Assembly: GCA_934155645.1 (NCBI GenBank)
Contig: CAKPHC010000005.1
Coordinates: 75,819-139,818, forward strand
DNA: 64,000 nucleotides
From: an uncultured Bacilli bacterium
Lineage (GTDB): Bacteria; Bacillota_I; Bacilli_A; RF39; UBA660
Direction of reading: 5' to 3'
This document shows, piece by piece, positions 1 to 7,465 of the stretch. The notes under the pieces are model-generated. The model was not told the origin of the DNA and made no database searches. It worked only from the letters and a program-made list of their open reading frames with translations. The position numbers were made by a program, and so were the translations under genes. Numbering within the stretch: the first letter of the stretch is position 1; each line of letters starts with the position of its first letter.

Positions 1-1
1 A

Positions 2-904
2 AGTTATGAGTTTACTGATATAGCTGGTCTTGTTAAAGGGGCATCATTAGGAGAAGGTTTAGGTAATAAATTTTTATCTCATATTAGAGAAGTAGACGCA
101 ATAGTAGAAGTTGTTAGATGTTTTGACGATAATAACATAATACATGTTGAAAACACAGTTGACCCAATTAGGGATATAGAAATTATAAATTTGGAATTAA
201 TTCTATCTGACTTAGAAATTTTAACTAATAGAATTGATAAAATTAAAAAGAAAGCTGAAACTAACCGTGATAAAGAAGCGTTAGAAGAGTTGAATATTTT
301 AAAAAAAGCAAAAGATAATTTAGAAAAGAATATTCCATTACGTTTAATTGAATTTAGTGAAGAAGAAATGAATGTATTAAGTAGTTTTGCTTTCTTAACA
401 ATAAAACCTATGATTTATCTTGCTAATGTCTCTGAAGATGATGTAGCAAAAGAGGATAATGATTATGTGAAGAAAGTAAAAGAATATGCTTCTAAAGAGA
501 ATTCAAAAGTAATCAAAATGTGCGCAAAGTTAGAATCAGAATTAAGTGAATTGAACGACGATGATAAAAAAGAAATGCTAAATGCGGTAGGAATTGAAGA
601 AAGTGGACTTGATAAATTAATTAAGGAAACCTATGACCTTCTTGGTCTTGCAACATATTTCACCGTAGGTAGTGACGAAGTAAGAGCATGGACATTTAAA
701 AAGGGAATGAATGCTAAAAAATGTGCTGGAATAATCCACACTGATTTTGAAAAAGGATTTATCAAAGCTGAAGTTATGAGCTATGATGATTTGATAAAAT
801 ACGGAAGTGAACAAAAGGTAAAAGAAGCAGGACGTGCTCGACTTGAAGGAAAAGATTATATTATGCAAGATGGAGATATATGTTATTTTAGATTCAATGT
901 TTAA
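2..904 (+). CDS. ychF: Ribosome-binding ATPase YchF, 5' end outside the window
   Basis: The window opens inside this gene. The start and roughly the first 65 codons, including the P-loop, lie upstream. YchF (EngD/Ola1) is a cytosolic Obg-family nucleotide-binding protein that associates with ribosomes. Reading from base 2, the translation shows the family's DIAGLVKGAS switch region followed by GEGLGNKFL and HIREVDAIVEVVRCF. A helical insertion comes next, and the C-terminal TGS domain ends in DYIMQDGDICYFRFNV. 300 residues are visible against about 365 in the family. An internal ATG at 191 is not the start, because the conserved reading frame is open well upstream of it. In Bacillus ychF lies directly upstream of rpsF-ssb-rpsR. 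Here about 7.4 kb of other genes separate them. Confidence 0.95.
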   Translation, partial: SYEFTDIAGLVKGASLGEGLGNKFLSHIREVDAIVEVVRCFDDNNIIHVENTVDPIRDIEIINLELILSDLEILTNRIDKIKKKAETNRDKEALEELNILKKAKDNLEKNIPLRLIEFSEEEMNVLSSFAFLTIKPMIYLANVSEDDVAKEDNDYVKKVKEYASKENSKVIKMCAKLESELSELNDDDKKEMLNAVGIEESGLDKLIKETYDLLGLATYFTVGSDEVRAWTFKKGMNAKKCAGIIHTDFEKGFIKAEVMSYDDLIKYGSEQKVKEAGRARLEGKDYIMQDGDICYFRFNV

Positions 905-930
905 TATTAATTGATAAAGGAGAATTTGAT

Positions 931-1608
931 ATGAATCAGCCAAATCGAATTGAAATTAAAGAAAGAGCTAAAAAGCTTATAAAAGGGAATATTTGGAATC
1001 TATTAAAACCATGGTTAATAGCTTATGTAATAGAACTTGTGGTAGCTATCATAAATACATTTTTCTTTACTAAATCTGTAGCTTGCCCACTTGATATGCC
1101 ATTTGCAACGAGATGTACTGAAGCAACAGCTATGAGTACACTGGTTCAAATAGCATTGTCCCTTGCATCAATAGTATTTATCTTTGGTTTTATTAGATAT
1201 GTATTAAAATTTGCACGAGGCGAACAATATAGTGTTAAGGAAGATTTGTTTTATTACTTTAAAAATGATTTAGGTGTTGTATTATTAACAGGTATTTTAA
1301 CTTCAATTCTTATTACAGCGTGGTCACTACTTTTGGTTATACCTGGTATTATTGCAGCAATAAGTTACTCAATGGTATTTTACTTGAAAGTAGATACAGA
1401 TAAAACTGGTATGGATTTGATTGATGAAAGTAAAAAGATGATGCAAGGTCATAAGGCAGATTATTTTGTCTTTGTGCTAAGTTTCTTTGGATGGGCAATT
1501 TTAGGTGGACTTACCTTTGGATTAGCATATATTTATGTAATTCCATATATTAGTGTTTCACAAGCTTTATATTATGAAGAAATAAAAAAGATTAATAGTA
1601 ATAATTAA
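931..1608 (+). CDS. DUF975-family integral membrane protein
   Basis: This is a 225-residue protein with an amphipathic basic N-terminus (RIEIKERAKKLIKGNIW) and about five hydrophobic segments, near residues 24-46, 70-95, 113-140, 138-160 and 180-205. The N-terminal ERAK/LKGNIW pattern and the LLVIPGIIAAISYSMVFYL segment are typical of DUF975 membrane proteins of Bacillota, whose biochemical function is unknown. The ATG follows an AGGAG ribosome-binding site 26 bases after ychF, so the gene probably shares the ychF transcript, and a terminator follows directly. It may act in the cell membrane, but nothing in the sequence defines a substrate. Confidence 0.75.
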   Translation: MNQPNRIEIKERAKKLIKGNIWNLLKPWLIAYVIELVVAIINTFFFTKSVACPLDMPFATRCTEATAMSTLVQIALSLASIVFIFGFIRYVLKFARGEQYSVKEDLFYYFKNDLGVVLLTGILTSILITAWSLLLVIPGIIAAISYSMVFYLKVDTDKTGMDLIDESKKMMQGHKADYFVFVLSFFGWAILGGLTFGLAYIYVIPYISVSQALYYEEIKKINSNN

Positions 1609-1632
1609 GGAACCAATTTGGTTCTTTTTTTT
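1607..1632 (+). terminator. Intrinsic terminator after the DUF975 gene
   Basis: The inverted repeat GAACC-AATTT-GGTTC is followed by eight T residues. It begins at the stop codon of the preceding gene and would end the ychF transcript. Confidence 0.8.
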
Positions 1633-1941
1633 ATAAAACTTTTGCATCCTATGAGTATGATAAGATGAGTAATCATTTATCCACTCTAAAGATAACAACA
1701 ATATATAATCTAATAAAATACATTTACCATGTTGAGATTTGGGACGAGGTGCATATTGGAAATAGAAATTGGTTGTCCGTTAAAGGTATCTTCATACTCA
1801 AACTTTAATATCATTTTCAGTGGTGATTCAAATTTTATCTTCGTTTTAAAAAGAAAAAAATCTCTTCTTTTTAGTTTCTCATATTGACAAAAATGTCGGA
1901 AAAAGATATTATTAATTTATAAGATAATAGGAGGATAAGAA
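1633..1941. other. Gene-poor intergenic region upstream of the surface locus
   Basis: About 310 bases lack a convincing gene. The right end holds a strong promoter. The middle contains no tRNA and no riboswitch that I recognise. On the minus strand a frame is open from about 1918 down to a TAG at 1710-1712. It encodes a charged peptide including KFEYEDTFNGQPISISN, but it has no ribosome-binding site, and its first ATG would leave only 34 codons. It could be a decayed gene fragment or chance. Confidence 0.5.
1884..1912 (+). promoter_or_regulatory. Sigma-A-type promoter of the surface locus
   Basis: TTGACA at 1884-1889 and TATTAT at 1907-1912 are separated by 17 bases. This is a near-consensus housekeeping promoter about 30 bases upstream of the first surface gene. 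It is the only strong promoter seen for the six-gene locus. Confidence 0.8.
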
Positions 1942-2784
1942 GTGAAAAAGAGTTTATTAAAGTTTTTAGTAGGAATTTTTGTATTTGCTATTGGAATAAC
2001 AGTTAATGCTGAAGGAACTACTAGTATACCAAATCTTGAAAATGGTGAAGGAAGTACAAATGGAACAGTATCTGTTGGTAGTGTAGAAACGCCTATATAC
2101 AATGTTAACATTTATTGGTCTGATTTATCATTTGACTGGACTTATGATAGTGATAGTGCTGATTATAGTTGGACACCTACTAAAATCTGTAGTCCTTATG
2201 AAGCTTCTAATGTTTCAGCTACTGGTAAAACTATTTATAGTGATAAAAATTGTACTGAAATAGCTAATAACGTCGGTGAAGAAAGTGGCACTCCAAAATA
2301 TTATTTAGATTCACGTGATTCTGTATTTTTTAATATTGAAGACTCTTCAGAACATGGTCAAATAGTTCCATCTGTTAAATGGAATGCTGCTAGTAATTAT
2401 AGTTATGTAGATGCGAAGTTTACAGTTTACGAAGATTTTTGTGTAGCTGTACCAAATGAAAACGTTTATGATGTAGCTGTTAATTATGGCATTTATTCAG
2501 ATTCCACTTGTGCTACAGAAACAACCCCTTCTGGATATGTAGAAAATAAGTATTATACTTTTGCACGTAAACCAGTCGTACTTACAACAGAAGAATTACC
2601 TGATTCCGTAAGAGTATCTGCTACTGGTGATAGTACAGAGATAGACGGATTAACTTTTGTTAAGCGTGATTATAGAAATAACTATAGAGTTGATTTTGTA
2701 CTTGTAAATAAATCTACACCAACTGCTACACCAACTGCTGGTGATCAAATTGGTACAATCACCGTTTCTGTTAGAGCTAAATAG
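1942..2784 (+). CDS. Secreted surface protein, PIY-V-W motif family (type A1)
   Basis: I do not recognise a named family. The protein has 280 residues and starts with GTG, preceded by AGGAGG. An N-terminal signal peptide (KK then a hydrophobic core, cleavage near VNA/EG at residue 23) leads into an extracellular, beta-rich, Ser/Thr/Asn-rich body. Residues 43-59 read VSVGSVETPIYNVNIYW, and the second secreted protein of the locus (3428-3895) matches this closely. Four cysteines at 83, 104, 167 and 190 form two similar units, each ending in IYSD followed by two residues and Cys, which suggests two disulfide loops inserted in the shared fold. There is no LPxTG motif, lipobox or C-terminal membrane segment, so it is either released or held by partners. 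A strong promoter in front and a terminator-like hairpin behind suggest this is the most abundant product of the locus. Confidence 0.7.
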   Translation: MKKSLLKFLVGIFVFAIGITVNAEGTTSIPNLENGEGSTNGTVSVGSVETPIYNVNIYWSDLSFDWTYDSDSADYSWTPTKICSPYEASNVSATGKTIYSDKNCTEIANNVGEESGTPKYYLDSRDSVFFNIEDSSEHGQIVPSVKWNAASNYSYVDAKFTVYEDFCVAVPNENVYDVAVNYGIYSDSTCATETTPSGYVENKYYTFARKPVVLTTEELPDSVRVSATGDSTEIDGLTFVKRDYRNNYRVDFVLVNKSTPTATPTAGDQIGTITVSVRAK

Positions 2785-2829
2785 TGTTTGAATTAAATTT
2801 GCTCATAAAGACAATTTATATTTGATAGT

Positions 2830-2859
2830 ATAAGGTGGATTTATGTCCACCTTATTTTT
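2830..2859 (+). terminator. Strong hairpin between first and second surface genes
   Basis: A 10-bp perfect stem ATAAGGTGGA / TCCACCTTAT with a TTTATG loop is followed by a T-rich tail. No new consensus promoter is obvious between it and the next start at 2873, so it may be a partial terminator. It would give much transcript for the first gene and less for the rest. Confidence 0.75.
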
Positions 2860-2872
2860 ATAGGAGGGTTGT

Positions 2873-3418
2873 ATGAAAAAAGAAAATAATGACAAAAAAC
2901 GAAAAGAAGGGAAAAAAGCTAAAGTAATATATATTTTTTTGATTTTATTGATTATTTTATGTAGTGTCTTAATAGTTTGCCTTCTTCGAAAAGAAGAAAA
3001 GACTTTAATACCTGATTATGCTCCTGGTACAATTGATGTTAATGCTATTAAAGAACAAGATAATGGTAAGAAGATGGATGTGTCTAATGGTGGAGGAGCC
3101 GTAAGTATCTCTTATTCTAATATCGTTGAAGTTAATAACAAAAATAAGAAAATAAAGATGTATTTTAAGAATCCCAGTTCTTCTAGAGAATCAATTATTT
3201 TAGAATTATTAATTATTAATGGAGAAAAAGAATATTTAATTGGAAAGACAGACTTATTACCACCGGGGTATGCTTTATATAATATGAATCTAGATACCGA
3301 TGTTAAGTTACCAAAAGGAGGATATAAAGGTATATTTAGAACAACTTATTACAGTGAGGAAACTGGGGAAAAAGAAATTGTTAATTCAGAAATAGAAATA
3401 TCAATCGAGGTTAAATAG
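2873..3418 (+). CDS. Membrane-anchored extracytoplasmic protein (type B1) of the surface locus
   Basis: The family is unnamed. The protein has 181 residues: a very basic cytoplasmic N-terminus (residues 1-17, rich in Lys), one transmembrane helix (18-38), then an extracellular domain. That domain starts with TLIPDYAPGTIDVNA and continues as a beta-rich Ig-like sandwich. Residues 122-140 (LIGKTDLLPPGYALYNMNL) align with IIGETGLVKAGEYLEKVKV in the other membrane-anchored protein at 3905-4384, so the two are probably paralogues. Spacing to the next gene is 9 bases. I infer an anchor or assembly partner for the adjacent secreted type A proteins. The sequence shows no catalytic motif. Confidence 0.6.
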   Translation: MKKENNDKKRKEGKKAKVIYIFLILLIILCSVLIVCLLRKEEKTLIPDYAPGTIDVNAIKEQDNGKKMDVSNGGGAVSISYSNIVEVNNKNKKIKMYFKNPSSSRESIILELLIINGEKEYLIGKTDLLPPGYALYNMNLDTDVKLPKGGYKGIFRTTYYSEETGEKEIVNSEIEISIEVK

Positions 3419-3427
3419 GAGTTTTGT

Positions 3428-3895
3428 ATGAAAAGAAAAATTTTTGTTATTTCTTTAATAATATTTAGCTGTTTATTTGTAGATGTTTATGCCTTAAAGG
3501 AAGATGAATCAACATCCGCAAGTGTTAAAGTTGGTAATGTTGATGCTCCTATTTATAGCGTCGATGTAACATGGGGAAAAATGGAATTTACATATACAGA
3601 ACAAATTAATTATGTATGGGATGATATTAATCATACATATGATTTGGGAGAATCAACATATAGGTGGGCTGCTAAAGACAATTATGTTGATGTTAATAAT
3701 CATTCGTATGATGCCATTAGTGTTGAACTAGAATATGTTAGTTTAGAAGAAAGTGTGGACGGAGTTTTTAATATATCTAAGACAACAATAGATAGTAGAT
3801 CTAATAATCGTTTTACTTTAACTTTAGAAGGAAGATTAAAAGATTCTGGTTTAGAATATATTAAAGTTTGTTCTATTAATTTAAAATTATCGTAG
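3428..3895 (+). CDS. Secreted surface protein, PIY-V-W motif family (type A2)
   Basis: This 155-residue protein has a signal peptide (MKRK then a hydrophobic core, cleavage near VYA/LK at residue 22). Residues 33-49 read VKVGNVDAPIYSVDVTW, matching the type A1 protein in nearly every conservative position. The motif is followed by KMEFTYTEQ and a Trp-rich stretch with WDD and YRW. The body is beta-rich and acidic, and it lacks the cysteine loops of A1. The single mature Cys is at 148. It has no anchor of its own. It lies between the two membrane-anchored type B genes with gaps of only 9 bases each side, so the locus has an A-B-A-B order. The function is unknown; a structural surface subunit is my inference. 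Confidence 0.6.
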   Translation: MKRKIFVISLIIFSCLFVDVYALKEDESTSASVKVGNVDAPIYSVDVTWGKMEFTYTEQINYVWDDINHTYDLGESTYRWAAKDNYVDVNNHSYDAISVELEYVSLEESVDGVFNISKTTIDSRSNNRFTLTLEGRLKDSGLEYIKVCSINLKLS

Positions 3896-3904
3896 GGGGA
3901 ATTT

Positions 3905-4384
3905 ATGAAAAATAATAAGTTATTGATAATACTTTGTACTATATTAGTTTTTTTTATAGGAATTATATGTTTTTTAATAATTGATATAAAAAATAAAGAA
4001 ACTTTTAAAAAGATTGATTTTGATAAAAATACTTTAGTTGAAATTCCCGATAATATTGTATATGAAAATTCAGTTTTGAATATTGTAGAAGGGTATTCGA
4101 TATATATTAGTCCTTCTCCTAAAATTGTTAAAGATAACTATTTAAAAATAGATTTTATATCTCTTGATACTAATGATATATGGATAAAAGTCAGAATATT
4201 AGATGAAAAAGATAGTATTATAGGCGAAACTGGTTTAGTAAAAGCAGGTGAATACTTAGAAAAAGTTAAAGTAACAAGAAATGTTAAAGTTGGTGATAAG
4301 ATTACATATAAAATAATGGGATATGAAATCGATAGTTATTTAAGTGCGGGTTCAGTTAGTTTGAATACAAGGATTGGTGAGTAA
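3905..4384 (+). CDS. Membrane-anchored extracytoplasmic protein (type B2) of the surface locus
   Basis: This 159-residue protein has a short basic N-terminus, one transmembrane helix (about 5-27) and an extracellular beta-rich domain. IIGETGLVKAGEYLEKVKV at about 105-123 parallels the type B1 protein. The extracellular part differs strongly elsewhere, so the paralogy is old. Its stop codon shares one base with the start of the next gene (TAATG), which indicates translational coupling and co-transcription. No enzyme motif is visible. I infer an anchoring or assembly role paired with the type A2 protein. Confidence 0.55.
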   Translation: MKNNKLLIILCTILVFFIGIICFLIIDIKNKETFKKIDFDKNTLVEIPDNIVYENSVLNIVEGYSIYISPSPKIVKDNYLKIDFISLDTNDIWIKVRILDEKDSIIGETGLVKAGEYLEKVKVTRNVKVGDKITYKIMGYEIDSYLSAGSVSLNTRIGE

Positions 4385-5229
4385 TGGAAAAGAAGTTGTT
4401 TTTAATAGCAATTTTATGTTTGTGTTTAATTAACTGTAAAGTTAATGCACAAAGTAAAGATATCGAGGCTAAATATGAAACTAGTTATAATGTAGAGTTG
4501 GTTTCTGTTCATCTGAATAATAATTCCAAATATTTCGTGATAGACAATTATGAGTTTGAAGTATCAACAACTACCAATAACATAGAAATAGTTATTATTA
4601 GAGCTAGTGGAGATGCTAGCAATTATGCTAAGAAATTTTCTGGTAGTAATGATAATTATTATTTAATAATCTATCAAAACGGTGAAAAAATTAATACAAG
4701 TAATGTTAGTATAAAGATTAATTCTACATCTAAAGTACTTAATGTATATAAAAATAATGGTAAACTCTTAGAAAAATCAAACGAAAAAATTAGTTTAACT
4801 GCTAATGATTATTTTTTTGTAATCACTGATACTATTGATATTGGTGAAAATAATTATGTAGTTACTGATAATGGCAATAGAGTTGATAATGTTGATGATA
4901 TTGAAATTAGTGATGACAGTGTTATAGAAATATATAATTCTAAAGATATTAAAGTAGATAATACAAGTGTTTTAGGCACTAACTATAAAGTAATTATTAC
5001 AACGGGAACAGAAGTCAAAAAATATGTAATTATCGTTAAAGGTGATACTACTGGTGATGGTAAAATAAACTTAAATGATATAACTAGACTTTACCATTAT
5101 TATAAGGGAATAGAACTAATGGATGAATGTTATGTTTTAGCAGGTGATGTTGCAAGAAATCAAATTATTAACTTAAACGATGTTACAAAATTATATCATT
5201 ATTATAAAAATATAATTACTAGTTTATAG
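4384..5229 (+). CDS. Secreted protein with C-terminal dockerin-like pair
   Basis: This 281-residue protein has a signal peptide (cleavage near VNA/QS at residue 22; the Cys at 18 lacks a lipobox). A beta-rich region of unknown fold spans about 30-215. The C-terminus carries two tandem repeats of about 23 residues, starting GDTTGDGKINLNDITRLYHYY (220) and GDVARNQIINLNDVTKLYHYY (254). The first has the calcium-loop pattern D-x-T-x-D-G-x-I-x-x-x-D of type I dockerins. The second keeps only part of it (Asn replaces the central Asp). Dockerins bind cohesins, and the next gene encodes two cohesin-like modules, so docking to that membrane protein is a reasonable inference. The start overlaps the previous stop and the next gene follows after 8 bases. 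Residues 30-215 match nothing I recognise. Confidence 0.65.
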   Translation: MEKKLFLIAILCLCLINCKVNAQSKDIEAKYETSYNVELVSVHLNNNSKYFVIDNYEFEVSTTTNNIEIVIIRASGDASNYAKKFSGSNDNYYLIIYQNGEKINTSNVSIKINSTSKVLNVYKNNGKLLEKSNEKISLTANDYFFVITDTIDIGENNYVVTDNGNRVDNVDDIEISDDSVIEIYNSKDIKVDNTSVLGTNYKVIITTGTEVKKYVIIVKGDTTGDGKINLNDITRLYHYYKGIELMDECYVLAGDVARNQIINLNDVTKLYHYYKNIITSL

Positions 5230-5237
5230 GTGATGGT

Positions 5238-7400
5238 ATGAAGAAATTTTTATTGTTGGTAATTGGTATTATTTTAATGCCTTCATGTGTATTCGCTTCT
5301 GATAATAGTGTTTATATTGGTTGTGAAGGAATTAAATATAAAACTAATGACGAAATAAAGTGCAATATTTATGTTGACGTTGATTTTATAGTAACCAGTG
5401 TATCGGGTAAAATATTATTAGATGATAATTTAGAATTAGTAAGTTCTTCATATGATAATGATAATTGGCTAATGTTAGATGAAAATTTTAGTGTAGAAAG
5501 TATAAACTTAATCAGTGAAAATAAAAAAGAAAGAGATAATTTTATTATTGCATCTTTTGTTATTAAAGCAATTAATAAAGAAGACATTAGTGCCTCTAAA
5601 ATATCTTTTGATGATGTTGTACTTGGTGATGAAAACTACGAAGAACATGAAATAGTTGCAGATAGTTTTGATTTGAATTTAGAGTATAAAAGCAATAATA
5701 ATATATTCGTAGTTTTATTATTTGCCTTTTTAGTTATGGTAGTAATTTATTTAGTAAATAAAGAAGATAATAAAAATAAGAAAAATAAAGTAGGAATTAT
5801 TATATTAGTATTATTTTTATTTTTGATACCAGACTGTGTCTTAGCAAGTAATGATATTAATATTAGTTGTGATAAAACAAAACTTAATAGTAATGAAGAA
5901 ACAAGTTGTAGTTTATCAGTTAGTAATTTAGATTTTGTACCGACTGATATAGCAGGAACGGCTAAAGTTGGTAATTATTTATCAATAGTTAGTTCATCAT
6001 ATGATAAAAGTAATTGGACATCTTTTGATTCTAATTTTAGTGTTAGTGATATTAACTTGATACGTCAAAGCAAAGACAAAGTTAGTAGTTTTACAATAGC
6101 TACTTTTAGGGTTAAAGCTAGTAGTGGTGCTGTTGGTAGCAGTACAATTAGTTTTAATAATATAGTTATGGGTGATGATAATTATAATAGTGTTTCTTTA
6201 GGAAATAAATCTATTAATGTTAGTTTTAATTCCAGCAATAATTATTTGAACTCTTTAATTGTAAGTGAAGGAAATGTTGATTTTTCAAAAGATAAGACGA
6301 ACTATTCCTTGACAGTGGATAGTGATAGTATTGTTGTTAGTGCTACAGCAGCAGATAGCAAAGCTAAGATTAGTGGTACTGGTAAAATAAATTTATTATA
6401 TGGAGAAAATATAATTAATGTAGTTGTAACAGCAGAAGATGGTAGTAAAAAAACATATACATTAAGAATTACTAGAAAAGATAATCGTAGTACCAATAAT
6501 TATTTAAAGAGTTTATCATTGTCTTGTGGTAATTTAAATTTTAATAAGAATATTAATAACTATAATATAGAAGTTGATGGTGATATTAGCAAAGTTATTA
6601 TTACAGCTAGTCTAGAAGATTCTAAAGCTAAGTTTGTTAATAGTTTTGGACCTAGAAGTGTTAATTTAAATTATGGAACAAATAAGATTTTAATTAAAGT
6701 ATTAAGTGAAAACGAAATAGAAAAAGTTTATACCTTAAATATAACAAGAAAAGATAATCGTAGTAGTGATACATCTTTAAAAAGCATTACTATTAGTTCT
6801 GGTAAGATAAATTTTAATAAAGATAAGTTATCATATAATGTTAATGTAAATAATAATATTAAAAAGATTAAAATTACAGCAGAAGCAAATAATTCAAAAA
6901 GTTTAGTCGAAATAGAAGGAAGCCAACAATTAGAAGTTGGAGAAAATATTTTTATAATTAAAGTAATCGCAGAAAACGGAAACATACAAGAATACAAAAT
7001 AGTTGTTAATCGCGAAAAGAAAATCACTATTACTGACAATAATAAATTAACTAATATAGAAATCAAAAATCATGAAATAAATTTTTCTAGTAATTTATAT
7101 GAATATACTGTGAAAACAAAAAATTCTAAGCTAGATATCATAGTAACACTTGCTTCAGAAGAATCAACATATGTGATAAACGGCAATGATAATTTAGAAG
7201 ACGGAAGTATTATTTCAATAGTTGTTACTGATAAAGATGATAATCATAATATTTATAAGATTTATATAGAAAAAATTCATGAAATAAATATATATTTAAT
7301 ATTATTTATAATTTCACTAGTATTAAATATTTTATTAATTTTAGTAATAATTTATTTATTGATTAAGAGAAACAAAAAAAATAAGATTGGGAAAGAATAG
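5238..7400 (+). CDS. Membrane protein with two cohesin-like modules and four cadherin-like repeats
   Basis: The 720-residue protein is ordered as follows: signal peptide (1-20), cohesin-like module 1 (about 22-150), transmembrane helix (154-173), Lys-rich cytoplasmic loop (174-184), a second signal-peptide-like hydrophobic segment (185-203, ending CVLAS), cohesin-like module 2 (about 205-330), four cadherin-like beta-sandwich repeats of the PF12733 type (about 334-413, 420-504, 511-591, 600-678), a C-terminal transmembrane helix (685-709) and a basic tail. The two modules share SSSYD, NFSV-INLI and F-IA-F-VKA, so this is an internal duplication. Each cadherin-like repeat shows L-SL/I, a conserved NY or SY, and a Y-L-ITRKDN-like end. 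With the dockerin-like protein encoded just upstream, a membrane scaffold is likely. A terminator overlaps the stop. The domain calls are from pattern recognition only. Confidence 0.65.
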   Translation: MKKFLLLVIGIILMPSCVFASDNSVYIGCEGIKYKTNDEIKCNIYVDVDFIVTSVSGKILLDDNLELVSSSYDNDNWLMLDENFSVESINLISENKKERDNFIIASFVIKAINKEDISASKISFDDVVLGDENYEEHEIVADSFDLNLEYKSNNNIFVVLLFAFLVMVVIYLVNKEDNKNKKNKVGIIILVLFLFLIPDCVLASNDINISCDKTKLNSNEETSCSLSVSNLDFVPTDIAGTAKVGNYLSIVSSSYDKSNWTSFDSNFSVSDINLIRQSKDKVSSFTIATFRVKASSGAVGSSTISFNNIVMGDDNYNSVSLGNKSINVSFNSSNNYLNSLIVSEGNVDFSKDKTNYSLTVDSDSIVVSATAADSKAKISGTGKINLLYGENIINVVVTAEDGSKKTYTLRITRKDNRSTNNYLKSLSLSCGNLNFNKNINNYNIEVDGDISKVIITASLEDSKAKFVNSFGPRSVNLNYGTNKILIKVLSENEIEKVYTLNITRKDNRSSDTSLKSITISSGKINFNKDKLSYNVNVNNNIKKIKITAEANNSKSLVEIEGSQQLEVGENIFIIKVIAENGNIQEYKIVVNREKKITITDNNKLTNIEIKNHEINFSSNLYEYTVKTKNSKLDIIVTLASEESTYVINGNDNLEDGSIISIVVTDKDDNHNIYKIYIEKIHEINIYLILFIISLVLNILLILVIIYLLIKRNKKNKIGKE

Positions 7401-7418
7401 ACAAATCTATTTTTTTTT
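7396..7418 (+). terminator. Intrinsic terminator of the surface locus
   Basis: AATAGA-CAAA-TCTATT is followed by seven further T residues and overlaps the stop codon of the cohesin-like gene. Confidence 0.75.
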
Positions 7419-7423
7419 ATATA

Positions 7424-7455
7424 AAAATACCCCTAACTTTAATGTTAAAGGTATT
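7424..7455 (-). terminator. Intrinsic terminator of the minus-strand unknown gene
   Basis: On the minus strand AATACCTTTAAC pairs with GTTAGGGGTATT (two G-U pairs) around an ATTAAA loop and is followed by T residues. It lies just past the stop of the minus-strand gene, making this a convergent gene end. Confidence 0.7.
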
Positions 7456-7465
7456 AATAAATTAA

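Noticed and set aside
4384..4450. A possible lipobox in the dockerin-like protein (LINC).
   Set aside because: The residue before Cys is Asn, not Gly, Ala or Ser, and a normal signal peptidase site (VNA) follows.
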